Shown in pieces: positions 13,301-28,080 of a stretch of 64,000 bases of DNA; position 1 is the first letter of the stretch, and every line of letters begins with the position of its first letter. Both the position numbers and the translations under genes were made by a program. The stretch is from Volvox africanus (Eukaryota > Chlorophyta > Chlorophyceae > Chlamydomonadales > Volvocaceae), in assembly GCA_030268105.1 (NCBI GenBank), contig BSDZ01000003.1:992001-1056000 (forward strand). Direction: 5' to 3'. The notes below the pieces were generated by a model that had not been told where the DNA came from, made no database searches, and saw only the letters and a list, made by a program, of their open reading frames with translations.

Positions 13301-16300
13301 TGTTGAGGGTGCGCAATGCACATATAAGAATAAATGATGCAATAAGGGCCAGGCAGGCCTGGGCGCATTCAAATTTCAATAGGTTTTGGGCTAGCCGAGA
13401 GTGGCTGGTTAGATTCCCGCTGGCTGATGATCAGGGCAGGTTCCGGAGAGTGAGCCATTGACATATAAGAATAAATGATGCGATAAGGTCCAGGCAGGCC
13501 TGGGCGCATTGCAAATAGTAACAGGTTTGGGCTGGCCGAGCGTCAACGGTTAGATTCCTGTTGGAAGGTTGTTGAGAGTGTGCAATGCACATATACCAAT
13601 GAATGATGCAATAAGGGCCAGGCTGACCTGACAGCATTGCAAATTTTCACAGGTTTGGGCTGGCCGAGAGTCACTGGTTAGATTCCCGCTGGCAGGTTGT
13701 TGAGGGTGCGAAATGCACATTTACCAATGAATGATGCAATAAGGGCCAGGCAGGCCTGGGCGCATTGCAAATTTTAACAATTTTGGGCTAGCCGAGAGTC
13801 GCTGGTTAGATTCCCGCTTGCTGATGATCAGGGCAGGTTGTTGAGAGTGCGCAATGCACATATACCAATGAATGATGCAATAAGGGCCAGGCAGGCCTGG
13901 GCGCATTCAAATTTCAATAGGTTTTGGGCTGGCCGAGAGTCGCCGGTTAGATTCCCTCTGGCTGATGATCAGGGCAGGTTCCGGAGAGTGAGCCATTGAC
14001 ATATAAGAATAAATGATGCAATAAGGTCCAGGCAGGCCTGGGCGCATTGCAAATAGTAACAGGTTTGGGCTGGCCGAGCGTCAACGGTTAGATTCCCACT
14101 TGCTGATGATCAGGGCAGGTTGTTGAGGGTGCGCAATGCACATATACCAATGAATGATGCAATAAGGGCCAGGCTGACCTGACAGCATTGCAAATCTCAC
14201 AGGTTTGGGCTGGCCAAGAGTCACTGGTTAGATTCCCGCTGGCAGGTTGTTGAGGGTGCGAAATGCACATATACCAATGAATGATGCAATAAGGGCCAGG
14301 CAGGCCTGGGCGCATTGCAAATTTTAACAATTTTGGGCTAGCCGAGAGTCGATGGTTAGATTCCCGCTTGCTGATGATCAGGGCAGGTTGTTGAGAGTGC
14401 GCAATGCACATATAAAATAAATGATGCAATAAGGGCCAGGCAGGCCTGGGCGCATTGCAAATTTCAATAGGTTTTGGGCTGGCCGAGAGTCGCTGGTTAG
14501 ATTCCCGCTGGCTGATGATCAGGGCAGGTTCCTGAGAGTGAGCCATGGACATGTACTATTTAATGATGCAATAAGGTCCAGGCAGGCCTGGGCGCATTGA
14601 AAAAATTAATAGGTTTGGGCTGGCCGAGCATCACCGTTTAGATTCCCACTTGCTGATGATCAGGGCAGGTTGTTGAGAGTGCGCAATGCACATATTCCAA
14701 TAAATGATGCAATAAGGGGCAGGCAGGCCTGGGCGCATTGCAAATTTCAATAGGTTTTGGGCTGGCCGAGAGTTGCTGGTTAGATTCCCGCTGGCTGATG
14801 ATCAAGGAAGGTTCCTGAGAGTGAGCCATGCACATATACTATTTAATGATGCAATAAGGTCCCGGCAGGCATGGGCGCATTGCAAATTTCAACAGGTTTG
14901 GGCTGGCCGAGAGTCACTGGTTAGATTCCCGCTTGCTGATGATCAGGGCAGGTTGTTGAGAGTGCGCAATGCACATATACCAATGAATGATGCAATAAGG
15001 GCCAGGCAGGCCTGGGCGCATTGCAAATTTTAACAATTTTGGGCTAGCCGAGAGTCGATGGTTAGATTCCCGCTTGCTGATGATCAGGGCAGGTTGTTGA
15101 GAGTGCGCAATGCACATATACCAATAAATGATGCAATAAGGGCCAGGCAGGCCTGGGCGCATTGCAAATTTTAACAATTTTGGGCTAGCCGAGAGTCGAT
15201 GGTTAGATTCCCGCTTGCTGATGATCAGGGCAGGTTGTTGAGAGTGCGCAATGCACATATACCAATAAATGATGCAATAAGGGCCAGGCAGGCCTGGGCG
15301 CATTGCAAATTTCAATAGGTTTTGGGCTGGCCGAGAGTCGCTGGTTAGATTCCCGCTGGCTGATGATCAGGGCAGGTTCCTGAGAGTGAGCCATGGACAT
15401 GTACTATTTAATGATGCAATAAGGTCCAGGCAGGCCTGGGCGCATTGAAAAAATTAATAGGTTTGGGCTGGCCGAGCATCACCGTTTAGATTCCCACTTG
15501 CTGATGATCAGGGCAGGTTGTTGAGAGTGCGCAATGCACATATTCCAATAAATGATGCAATAAGGGGCAGGCAGGCCTGGGCGCATTGCAAATTTCAATA
15601 GGTTTTGGGCTGGCCGAGAGTTGCTGGTTAGATTCCCGCTGGCTGATGATCAAGGAAGGTTCCTGAGAGTGAGCCATGCACATATACTATTTAATGATGC
15701 AATAAGGGCCAGGCAGGCATGGGCGCATTGCAAATTTCAACAGGTTTGGGCTGGCCGAGAGTCACTGGTTAGATTCCTGCTTGCTGATGATCAGGGCAGG
15801 TTGTTGAGAGTGCGCAATGCACATATACCAATGAATGATGCAATAAGGGCCAGGCAGGCCTGTGCGCATTGCAAATTTTAACAATTTTGGGCTAGCCGAG
15901 AGTCGATGGTTAGATTCCCGCTTGCTGATGATCAGGGCAGGTTGTTGAGAGTGCGCAATGCACATATACCAATAAATGATGCAATAAGGGCCAGGCAGGC
16001 CTGGGCGCATTGCAAATTTTAACAATTTTGGGCTAGCCGAGAGTCGATGGTTAGATTCCCGCTTGCTGATGATCAGGGCAGGTTCCTGAGAGTGAGCCAT
16101 GGACAAATAAGAATAAATGATGCAATAAGGTCCAGGCAGGCCTGGGCGCATTGCAAATATTAACAGGTTTGGGCTGGCCGAGCATCACCGTTTAGATTCC
16201 CACTTGCTGATGATCAGGGCAGGTTGTTGAGAGTGAGCCATGCACATATAAGAATAAATGATGCAATAAGGTCCAGGCAGGCCTGGGCGCATTGCAAATT

Positions 16301-18680
16301 TCAAATGGTTTGGGCTGGCCGAGAGTTGCCGGTTAGATTCCTGCTGGCTGATGATCAGGGCAGGTTCCTGAGAGTGAGCCATGCACATATACTAGTTAAC
16401 GCTGCAATAAGGTCCAGGCAGGCCTGGGCGCATTGCAAATATTAACAGGTTTGGGCTGGCTGAGCATCACCGTTTAGATTCCCACTTGCTGATGATCATG
16501 GCAGGTTGTTGAGGGTGCGCAATGCACATATTCCAATAAATGATGCAATAAGGGCCAGGCAGGCCTGGGCGCATTCAAATTTCAATAGGTTTTGGGCTAG
16601 CCGAGAGTGGCTGGTTAGATTCCCGCTGGCTGATGATCAGGGCAGGTTCCGGAGAGTGAGCCATGGACATATAAGAATAAATGATGCGATAAGGTCCAGG
16701 CAGGCCTGGGCGCATTGCAAATAGTAACAGGTTTGGGCTGGCCGAGCGTCAACGGTTAGATTCCTGTTGGAAGGTTGTTGAGAGTGTGCAATGCACATAT
16801 ACCAATGAATGATGCAATAAGGGCCAGGCTGACCTGACAGCATTGCAAATTTTCACAGGTTTGGGCTGGCCGAGAGTCGCTGGTTAGATTCCCGCTTGCT
16901 GATGACCAGGGCAGGTTGTTGAGAGTGCGCAATGCACATATACCAATAAATAATGCAATAAGGGCAAGGCAGGCCTGGGCGCATTGCAAATTTTCACCGG
17001 TTTGGGCTTGCCCAGAGTCGCTGGTTAGATTCCCGCTGGCAGGTTGTTGAGGGTGCGAAATGCACATATACCAATAAATGATGCAATAAGGGCCAGGCAG
17101 GCCTGGGCGCATTGCAAATTTCAATAGGTTTTGGGCTGGCCGAGAGTCGCTGGTTAGATTCCCGCTGGCTGATGATCAGGGCAGGTTCCTGAGAGTGAGC
17201 CATGGACATGTACTATTTAATGATGCAATAAGGTCCAGGCAGGCCTGGGCGCATTGAAAAAATTAATAGGTTAGGGCTGGCCGAGCATCACCGTTTAGAT
17301 TCCCACTTGCTGATGATCAGGGCAGGTTCCTGAGAGTGAGCCATGCACATATACCAATGAATGATGCAATAAGGGCCAGGCAGGCATGGGCGCATTGCAA
17401 ATTTCAACAGGTTTGGGCTGGCCGAGAGTGGCTGGTTAGATTCCCGCTTGCTGATGATCAGGGCAGGTTGTTGAGAGTGCGCAATGCACATATACCAATA
17501 AATGATGCAATAAGGGCAAGGCAGGCATGGGCGCATTGCAAATTTTAACAGGTTTGGGCTTGCCGAGAGTCGCTGGTTAGATTCCCGCTTGCTGGTGATC
17601 AGGGCAGGTTGTTGAGAGTGCGCAATGCACATATACCAATAAATGATGCAATAAGGGCCAGGCAGGCCTGGGCGCATTGCAAATTTCAATAGGTTTTGGG
17701 CTGGCCGAGAGTCGCTGGTTAGATTCCCGCTTGCTGATGATCAGGGCAGGTTGTTGAGAGTGCGCAATGCACATATACCAATAAATGATGCAATAAGGTC
17801 CAGGCAGGCCTGGGCGCATTGCAAATATTAACAGGTTTGGGCTGGCCGAGCATCACCGTTTAGATTCCCACTTGCTGATGATCATGGCAGGTTGTTGAGA
17901 GTGAGCCATGCACATATAAGAATAAATGATGCAATAAGGTCCAGGCAGGCCTGGGCGCATTGCAAATTTCAAATGGTTTGGGCTGGCCGAGAGTTTCCGG
18001 TTAGATTCCTTCTGGCTGATGATCAGGGCAGGTTCCTGAGAGTGAGCCATGCACATATACTATTTAATGATGCAATAAGGTCCAGGCAGGCCTGGGCGCA
18101 TTGCAAATATTAACAGGTTTGGGCTGGCTGAGCATCACCGTTTAGATTCCCACTTGCTGATGATCATGGCAGGTTGTTGAGGGTGCGCAATGCACATTTA
18201 AGAATGAATGATGCAATAAGGGCCAGGCAGGCCTGGGCGCATTCAAATTTCAATAGGTTTTGGGCTAGCCGAGAGTGGCTGGTTAGATTCCCGCTGGCTG
18301 ATGATCAAGGAAGGTTCCTGAGAGTGAGCCATGCACATATACTATTTAATGATGCAATAAGGTCCCGGCAGGCATGGGCGCATTGCAAATTTCAACAGGT
18401 TTGGGCTGGCCGAGAGTCGCTGGTTAGATTCCCGCTTGCTGATGATCAGGGCAGGTTCCTGAGAGTGAGCCATGGACATGTACTATTTAATGATGCAATA
18501 AGGTCCAGGCAGGCCTGGGCGCATTGAAAAAGTTAATAGGTTTGGGCTGGCCGAGCATCACCGTTTAGATTCCCACTTGCTGATGATCAGGGCAGGTTGT
18601 TGAGAGTGAGCCATGCACATATACGAATAAATGATGCAATAAGGTCCAGGCAGGCCTGGGCGCATTGCAAATTTCAAATG
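10400..18680. repeat. Satellite sub-array with ~1.93-kb and 848-bp periods
   Basis: Equivalent blocks lie at 10485, 12421, 14638 and 15486 (steps 1936, 2217 and 848), and at 11496 and 13431 (step 1935). Marker variants are atcaaggaagg, ggcaggcatggg and ttttaacaattttgggctagcc. The 848-bp step is six monomers. Repetition is less regular than in the 42-51 kb block, so it is probably older. Confidence 0.65.
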
Positions 18681-21600
18681 GTTTGGGCTGGCCGAGAGTT
18701 TCCGGTTAGATTCCTGCTGGCTGATGATCAGGGCAGGTTCCTGAGAGTGAGCCATGCACATATACTATTTAATGATGCAATAAGGTCCAGGCAGGCCTGG
18801 GCGCATTGCAAATATTAACAGGTTTGGGCTGGCTGAGCATCACCGTTTAGATTCCCACTTGCTGATGATCATGGCAGGTTGTTGAGGGTGCGCAATGCAC
18901 ATTTAAGAATGAATGATGCAATAAGGGCCAGGCAGGCCTGGGCGCATTCAAATTTCAATAGGTTTTGGGCTAGCCGAGAGTGGCTGGTTAGATTCCCGCT
19001 GGCTGATGATCAGGGCAGGTTCCGGAGAGTGAGCCATTGACATATAAGAATAAATGATGCGATAAGGTCCAGGCAGGCCTGGGCGCATTGCAAATAGTAA
19101 CAGGTTTGGGCTGGCCGAGCGTCAACGGTTAGATTCCTGTTGGAAGGTTGTTGAGAGTGTGCAATGCACATATACCAATGAATGATGCAATAAGGGCCAG
19201 GCTGACCTTACAGCATTGCAAATTTTCTCAGGTTTGGGCTGGCCGAGAGTCACTGGTTAGATTCCCGCTGGCAGGTTGTTGAGGGTGTGAAATGCACATA
19301 TACCAATGAATGATGCAATAAGGGCCAGGCAGGCCTGGGTGCATTGCAAATTTTAACAATTTTGGGCTAGCCGAGAGTCGATGGTTAGATTCCCGCTTGC
19401 TGATGATCAGGGCAGGTTGTTGAGAGTGCGCAATGCACATATACCAATAAATGAGGGCCTGCCTGGCCCTTATTGCAATAAGGGCCAGGCAGGCCTGGGC
19501 GCATTGCAAATTTCAATAGGTTATGGGCTGGCCGAGAGTCGCTGGTTAGACTCCCGCTGGCTGATGATCAGGGCAGGTTCCTGAGAGTGAGCCATGGACA
19601 TATAAGAATAAATGATGCAATAAGGTCCAGGCAGGCCTGGGGGCATTGCAAATATTAACAGGTTTGGGCTGGCCGAGCATCACCGTTTAGATTCCCACTT
19701 GCTGATGATCAGGGCAGGTTGTTGAGGGCGCGAAATGCACATATACCAATGAATGATGCAATAAGGGCCAGGCAGGCCTGGGCGCATTGCAAATTTCAAT
19801 AGGTTTTGGGCTGGCCGAGAGTCGCTGGTTAGATTCCCGCTGGCTGATGATCAGGGCAGGTTGTTTAGAGTGAGCCATGCACATATACTCTTTAATGATG
19901 CAATAAGGGCCAGGCAGGCCTGGGTGCATTACAAATTTCAATAGGTCTGGGCTGGCCGAGAGTTGCCGGTTAGATTTCCGCTGGCTGATGATCAGGGCAG
20001 GTTCTGGAGAGTGAGCCATTGACATATAAGAATAAATGCTGCAATAAGGTCCAGGCAGGCCTGGGCGCATTGCAAATATTAACAGGTTTGGGCTGGCCGA
20101 GCGTCAACGGTTAGATTCCCGTTGGCAGGTTGTTGAGAGTGTGCAATGCACATATACCAATGAATGATGCAATAAGGGCAGGGCTGACCTGAAAGAATTG
20201 CAAATTTTCACCGGTTTGGGCTTGCCGAGAGTCGCTGGTTAGATTCCCGCTGGCAGGTTGTTGAGGGTGCGAAATGCACATATACCAATGAATGATGCAA
20301 TAAGGGCCAGGCAGGCCTGGGCGCATTGCAAATTTTAACAGGTTTGGGCTAGCCGAGAGTCGCTGGTTAGATTCCCACTGGCTGATCATCAGGGCAGGTT
20401 GTTGAGAGTGCGCAATGCACATATTCCAATAAATGATGCAATAAGGGGCAGGCAGGCCTGGGCGCATTGCAAATTTCAATAGGTTTTGGGCTGGCCGAGA
20501 GTTGCCGGTTAGATTCCCGCTGGCTGATGATCAAGGAAGGTTCCTGAGAGTGAGCCATGCACATATACTATTTAATGATGCAATAAGGTCCAGGCAGGCA
20601 TGGGCGCATTGCAAATTTTAACAGGTTTGGGCTGGCCGAGAGTCGCTGGTTAGATTCCCGCTTGCTGATGATCAGGGCAGGTTGTTGAGAGTGTGCCATG
20701 CACATATACCAATGAATGATGCAATAAGGGCCAGGCAGGCCTGGGCGCATTGCAAATTTTAACAGGTTTGGGCTGGCCGAGAGTCGCTGGTTAGATTCCC
20801 GCTTGCTGATGATCAGGGCAGGTTGTTGAGAGTGCGCAATGCACATATACCAATAAATGATGCAATAAGGGCCAGGCAGGCCTGGGCGCATTGCAAATTT
20901 CAATAGGTTTTGGGCTGGCCGAGAGTCGCTGGTTAGATTCCCGCTGGCTGATGATTAGGGCAGGTTCCTGAGAGTGAGCCATGCACATATACTATTTAAT
21001 GATGCAATAAGGTCCAGGCAGGCCTGGGCGCATTGAAAAAATTAATAGGTTTGGGCTGGCCGAGCATCACCGTTTAGATTCCCACTTGCTGATGATCAGG
21101 GCAGGTTGTTGAGAGTGAGCCATGCACATATAAGAATAAATGATGCAATAAGGTCCAGGCAGGCCTGGGCGCATTCAAATTTCAATAGGTTTTGGGCTGG
21201 CCGAGACTTGCCGGTTAGATTCCCGCTGGCTGATGATCAGGGCTGGTTCCTGAGAGTGAGCCATGGACATATAAGAATAAATGATGCAATAAGGTCCAGG
21301 CAGGCCTGGGCGCATTGCAAATATTTACAGGTTTGGGCTGGCCGAGCATCATCGTTTTGATTCCCACTTGCTGATGATCATGGCAGGTTGTTGAGGGTGC
21401 GCAATGCACATATACCAATGAATGATGCAATAAGGGCCAGGCAGGCCTGGGCGATTCAAATTTCAATAGGTTTTGGGCTGGCCGAGAGTGGCTGGTTAGA
21501 TTCCCGCTGGCTGATGATCAGGGCAGGTTCCGGAGAGTGAGCCATTGACATATAAGAATAAATGATGCGATAAGGTCCAGGCAGGCCTGGGCGCATTGCA

Positions 21601-23380
21601 AATAGTAACAGGTTTGGGCTGGCCGAGCGTCAACGGTTAGATTCCTGTTGGCAGGTTGTTGAGAGTGTGCAATGCACATATACCAATGAATGATGCAATA
21701 AGGGCCAGGCTGACCTAGAAGCATTGCAAATTTTCACCGGTTTGGGCTTGCCGAGAGTCGCTGGTTAGATTCCTGCTGGCAGGTTGTTGAGGGTGCGAAA
21801 TGCACATATACCAATGAATGATGCAATAAGGGCCAGGCAGGCCTGGGCGCATTCAAATTTCAATAGGTTTTAGGCTGGCCGAGAGTGGCTGGTTAGATTC
21901 CCGCTGGCTGATGATCAGGGCAGGTTCCGGAGAGTGAGCCATTGACATATAAGAATAAATGATGCGATAAGGTCCAGGCAGGCCTGGGTGCATTGCAAAT
22001 TTTAACAGGTTTGGGCTGGCCGAGAGTCGCTGGTTAGATTCCCGCTTGCTGATGACCAGGGCAGGTTGTTGAGAGTGCGCAATGCACATATACCAATAAA
22101 TAATGCAATAAGGGCAAGGCAGGCCTGGGCGCATTGCAAATTTTCACCGGTTTGGGCTTGCCCAGAGTCGCTGGTTAGATTCCCGCTGGCAGGTTGTTGA
22201 GGGTGCGAAATGCACATATACCAATGAATGATGCAATAAGGGCCAGGCAGGCCAGGGCGCATTGCAAATTTTAACAGGTTTGGGCTAGCCGAGAGTCGCT
22301 GGTTAGATTCCCGCTTGCTGATGATCAGGGCAGGTTGTTGAGGGCGCGAAATGCACATATACCAATGAATGATGCAATAAGGTCCAGGCAGGCCTGGGCG
22401 CATTCAAATTTCAATAGGTTTTGGGCTGGCCGAGAGTTGCCGGTTAGATTCCCGCTGGCTGATGATCACTGCAGGTTCTGAAGAGTCAGCCATGGACATA
22501 TAAGAAAAAATGATGCAATAAGGTCCAGGCAGGCCTGGGCGCATTGCAAATATTTACAGGTTTGGGCTGGCCGAGCATCACCGTTTAGATTCCCACTTGC
22601 TGATGATCATGGCAGGTTGTTGAGGGTGCGCAATGCACATATACCAATGAATGATGCAATAAGGGCCAGGCAGGCCTGGGCGCATTGCAAATATTTACAG
22701 GTTTGGGCTGGCCGAGCATCACCGTTTAGATTCCCACTTGCTGATGATCATGGCAGGTTGTTGAGGGTGCGCAATGCACATATACCAATGAATGATGCAA
22801 TAAGGACCAGGCAGGCCTGGGCGCATTCAAATTTCAATAGGTTTTGGGCTGGCCGAGAGTGGCTGGTTAGATTCCCGCTGGCTGATGATCAGGGCAGGTT
22901 CCGGAGAGTGAGCCATTGACATATAAGAATCAATGATGCGATAAGGTCCAGGTAGGCCTGGGCACATTGCAAATATTTACAGGTTTGGGCTGGCCGAGCG
23001 TCAACAATTAGATTCCTGTTGGAAGTTTATTGAGAGTGTGCAATGCACATATACCAATGAATGATGCAATAAGGGCCAGGCTGACCTGACAGCATTGCAA
23101 ATTTTCACAGGTTTGGGCTGGCCGAGAGTCACTGGTTAGATTCCCGCTGGCAGGTTGTTGAGGGTGCGAAATGCACATATACCAATGAGTGATGCAATAA
23201 GGGCCAGGCAGGCCTGGGCGCATTGCAAATTTCAATAGGTTTTGGGCTGGCCGAGAGTCACTGGTTAGATTCCCGCTGGCTGATGATTACGGCAGGTTCC
23301 TGAGAGTGAGCCATGCACATATACCAATAAATGATGCAATAAGGGCCAGGCAGGCCTGGGCGCATTGAAAATATTAATAG
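18681..23380. repeat. 4.7-kb satellite segment, tandem copy A
   Basis: About 33 monomers match the next 4.7 kb at an offset of 4700, becoming 4699 after a 1-bp indel near 19930. Equivalent points are 19456/24156, 20367/25066, 21106/25805, 22617/27316 and 23008/27707. It contains one palindromic monomer and several short-monomer pairs. The left breakpoint is at gtttgggctg near 18680, where upstream sequence stops matching. Confidence 0.85.
19456..19495. repeat. 40-bp perfect palindrome in a 161-bp monomer
   Basis: The two 20-bp arms are exact reverse complements with no spacer; the centre is TTATTGCAATAA and the outer ends are GGCC. An ordinary monomer reads aaatgatgcaataaggg; here an inverted copy of the following caataagggccaggc... 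block has been inserted in place of one T. This adds about 20 bp to the monomer. Confidence 0.95.
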
Positions 23381-26300
23381 GTTTGGGCTGGCCGAGAGTT
23401 TCCGGTTAGATTCCTGCTGGCTGATGATCAGGGCAGGTTCCTGAGAGTGAGCCATGCACATATACTATTTAATGATGCAATAAGGTCCAGGCAGGCCTGG
23501 GCGCATTGCAAATATTAACAGGTTTGGGCTGGCTGAGCATCACCGTTTAGATTCCCACTTGCTGATGATCATGGCAGGTTGTTGAGGGTGCGCAATGCAC
23601 ATTTAAGAATGAATGATGCAATAAGGGCCAGGCAGGCCTGGGCGCATTCAAATTTCAATAGGTTTTGGGCTAGCCGAGAGTGGCTGGTTAGATTCCCGCT
23701 GGCTGATGATCAGGGCAGGTTCCGGAGAGTGAGCCATTGACATATAAGAATAAATGATGCGATAAGGTCCAGGCAGGCCTGGGCGCATTGCAAATAGTAA
23801 CAGGTTTGGGCTGGCCGAGCGTCAACGGTTAGATTCCTGTTGGAAGGTTGTTGAGAGTGTGCAATGCACATATACCAATGAATGATGCAATAAGGGCCAG
23901 GCTGACCTTACAGCATTGCAAATTTTCTCAGGTTTGGGCTGGCCGAGAGTCACTGGTTAGATTCCCGCTGGCAGGTTGTTGAGGGTGTGAAATGCACATA
24001 TACCAATGAATGATGCAATAAGGGCCAGGCAGGCCTGGGTGCATTGCAAATTTTAACAATTTTGGGCTAGCCGAGAGTCGATGGTTAGATTCCCGCTTGC
24101 TGATGATCAGGGCAGGTTGTTGAGAGTGCGCAATGCACATATACCAATAAATGAGGGCCTGCCTGGCCCTTATTGCAATAAGGGCCAGGCAGGCCTGGGC
24201 GCATTGCAAATTTCAATAGGTTATGGGCTGGCCGAGAGTCGCTGGTTAGACTCCCGCTGGCTGATGATCAGGGCAGGTTCCTGAGAGTGAGCCATGGACA
24301 TATAAGAATAAATGATGCAATAAGGTCCAGGCAGGCCTGGGGGCATTGCAAATATTAACAGGTTTGGGCTGGCCGAGCATCACCGTTTAGATTCCCACTT
24401 GCTGATGATCAGGGCAGGTTGTTGAGGGCGCGAAATGCACATATACCAATGAATGATGCAATAAGGGCCAGGCAGGCCTGGGCGCATTGCAAATTTCAAT
24501 AGGTTTTGGGCTGGCCGAGAGTCGCTGGTTAGATTCCCGCTGGCTGATGATCAGGGCAGGTTGTTTAGAGTGAGCCATGCACATATACTCTTTAATGATG
24601 CAATAAGGGCCAGGCAGGCCTGGGCATATTTAAATTTCAATAGGTCTGGGCTGGCCGAGAGTTGCCGGTTAGATTTCCGCTGGCTGATGATCAGGGCAGG
24701 TTCTGGAGAGTGAGCCATTGACATATAAGAATAAATGCTGCAATAAGGTCCAGGCAGGCCTGGGCGCATTGCAAATATTAACAGGTTTGGGCTGGCCGAG
24801 CGTCAACGGTTTGATTCCCGTTGGCAGGTTGTTGAGAGTGTGCAATGCACATATACCAATGAATGATGCAATAAGGGCAGGGCTGACCTGAAAGAATTGC
24901 AAATTTTCACCGGTTTGGGCTTGCCGAGAGTCGCTGGTTAGATTCCCGCTGGCAGGTTGTTGAGGGTGCGAAATGCACATATACCAATGAATGATGCAAT
25001 AAGGGCCAGGCAGGCCTGGGCGCATTGCAAATTTTAACAGGTTTGGGCTAGCCGAGAGTCGCTGGTTAGATTCCCACTGGCTGATCATCAGGGCAGGTTG
25101 TTGAGAGTGCGCAATGCACATATTCCAATAAATGATGCAATAAGGGGCAGGCAGGCCTGGGCGCATTGCAAATTTCAATAGGTTTTGGGCTGGCCGAGAG
25201 TTGCCGGTTAGATTCCCGCTGGCTGATGATCAAGGAAGGTTCCTGAGAGTGAGCCATGCACATATACTATTTAATGATGCAATAAGGTCCAGGCAGGCAT
25301 GGGCGCATTGCAAATTTTAACAGGTTTGGGCTGGCCGAGAGTCGCTGGTTAGATTCCCGCTTGCTGATGATCAGGGCAGGTTGTTGAGAGTGTGCCATGC
25401 ACATATACCAATGAATGATGCAATAAGGGCCAGGCAGGCCTGGGCGCATTGCAAATTTTAACAGGTTTGGGCTGGCCGAGAGTCGCTGGTTAGATTCCCG
25501 CTTGCTGATGATCAGGGCAGGTTGTTGAGAGTGCGCAATGCACATATACCAATAAATGATGCAATAAGGGCCAGGCAGGCCTGGGCGCATTGCAAATTTC
25601 AATAGGTTTTGGGCTGGCCGAGAGTCGCTGGTTAGATTCCCGCTGGCTGATGATTAGGGCAGGTTCCTGAGAGTGAGCCATGCACATATACTATTTAATG
25701 ATGCAATAAGGTCCAGGCAGGCCTGGGCGCATTGAAAAAATTAATAGGTTTGGGCTGGCCGAGCATCACCGTTTAGATTCCCACTTGCTGATGATCAGGG
25801 CAGGTTGTTGAGAGTGAGCCATGCACATATAAGAATAAATGATGCAATAAGGTCCAGGCAGGCCTGGGCGCATTCAAATTTCAATAGGTTTTGGGCTGGC
25901 CGAGACTTGCCGGTTAGATTCCCGCTGGCTGATGATCAGGGCTGGTTCCTGAGAGTGAGCCATGGACATATAAGAATAAATGATGCAATAAGGTCCAGGC
26001 AGGCCTGGGCGCATTGCAAATATTTACAGGTTTGGGCTGGCCGAGCATCATCGTTTTGATTCCCACTTGCTGATGATCATGGCAGGTTGTTGAGGGTGCG
26101 CAATGCACATATACCAATGAATGATGCAATAAGGGCCAGGCAGGCCTGGGCGATTCAAATTTCAATAGGTTTTGGGCTGGCCGAGAGTGGCTGGTTAGAT
26201 TCCCGCTGGCTGATGATCAGGGCAGGTTCCGGAGAGTGAGCCATTGACATATAAGAATAAATGATGCGATAAGGTCCAGGCAGGCCTGGGCGCATTGCAA

Positions 26301-28080
26301 ATAGTAACAGGTTTGGGCTGGCCGAGCGTCAACGGTTAGATTCCTGTTGGCAGGTTGTTGAGAGTGTGCAATGCACATATACCAATGAATGATGCAATAA
26401 GGGCCAGGCTGACCTAGAAGCATTGCAAATTTTCACCGGTTTGGGCTTGCCGAGAGTCGCTGGTTAGATTCCTGCTGGCAGGTTGTTGAGGGTGCGAAAT
26501 GCACATATACCAATGAATGATGCAATAAGGGCCAGGCAGGCCTGGGCGCATTCAAATTTCAATAGGTTTTAGGCTGGCCGAGAGTGGCTGGTTAGATTCC
26601 CGCTGGCTGATGATCAGGGCAGGTTCCGGAGAGTGAGCCATTGACATATAAGAATAAATGATGCGATAAGGTCCAGGCAGGCCTGGGTGCATTGCAAATT
26701 TTAACAGGTTTGGGCTGGCCGAGAGTCGCTGGTTAGATTCCCGCTTGCTGATGACCAGGGCAGGTTGTTGAGAGTGCGCAATGCACATATACCAATAAAT
26801 AATGCAATAAGGGCAAGGCAGGCCTGGGCGCATTGCAAATTTTCACCGGTTTGGGCTTGCCCAGAGTCGCTGGTTAGATTCCCGCTGGCAGGTTGTTGAG
26901 GGTGCGAAATGCACATATACCAATGAATGATGCAATAAGGGCCAGGCAGGCCAGGGCGCATTGCAAATTTTAACAGGTTTGGGCTAGCCGAGAGTCGCTG
27001 GTTAGATTCCCGCTTGCTGATGATCAGGGCAGGTTGTTGAGGGCGCGAAATGCACATATACCAATGAATGATGCAATAAGGTCCAGGCAGGCCTGGGTGC
27101 ATTCAAATTTCAATAGGTTTTGGGCTGGCCGAGAGTTGCCGGTTAGATTCCCGCTGGCTGATGATCACTGCAGGTTCTGAAGAGTCAGCCATGGACATAT
27201 AAGAAAAAATGATGCAATAAGGTCCAGGCAGGCCTGGGCGCATTGCAAATATTTACAGGTTTGGGCTGGCCGAGCATCACCGTTTAGATTCCCACTTGCT
27301 GATGATCATGGCAGGTTGTTGAGGGTGCGCAATGCACATATACCAATGAATGATGCAATAAGGGCCAGGCAGGCCTGGGCGCATTGCAAATATTTACAGG
27401 TTTGGGCTGGCCGAGCATCACCGTTTAGATTCCCACTTGCTGATGATCATGGCAGGTTGTTGAGGGTGCGCAATGCACATATACCAATGAATGATGCAAT
27501 AAGGACCAGGCAGGCCTGGGCGCATTCAAATTTCAATAGGTTTTGGGCTGGCCGAGAGTGGCTGGTTAGATTCCCGCTGGCTGATGATCAGGGCAGGTTC
27601 CGGAGAGTGAGCCATTGACATATAAGAATCAATGATGCGATAAGGTCCAGGTAGGCCTGGGCGCATTGCAAATATTTACAGGTTTGGGCTGGCCGAGCGT
27701 CAACAATTAGATTCCTGTTGGAAGTTTATTGAGAGTGTGCAATGCACATATACCAATGAATGATGCAATAAGGGCCAGGCTGACCTGACAGCATTGCAAA
27801 TTTTCACAGGTTTGGGCTGGCCGAGAGTCACTGGTTAGATTCCCGCTGGCAGGTTGTTGAGGGTGCGAAATGCACATATACCAATGAGTGATGCAATAAG
27901 GGCCAGGCAGGCCTGGGCGCATTGCAAATTTCAATAGGTTTTGGGCTGGCCGAGAGTCACTGGTTAGATTCCCGCTGGCTGATGATTACGGCAGGTTCCT
28001 GAGAGTGAGCCATGCACATATACCAATAAATGATGCAATAAGGGCCAGGCAGGCCTGGGCGCATTGAAAATATTAATAGG
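23381..28080. repeat. 4.7-kb satellite segment, tandem copy B
   Basis: Direct tandem duplicate of the preceding segment. Only a handful of differences are visible, for example around 24625 (catatttaaa against gcattacaaa), 24807 (ggtttgatt against ggttagatt) and 27097. Similarity ends at about 28.08-28.09 kb, where gagcatcaccg replaces gagagtttccgg. Confidence 0.85.
24156..24195. repeat. 40-bp perfect palindrome
   Basis: Equivalent of the 19456 palindrome in the duplicated 4.7-kb copy; followed by tgggcgc as in copy A. Confidence 0.95.
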
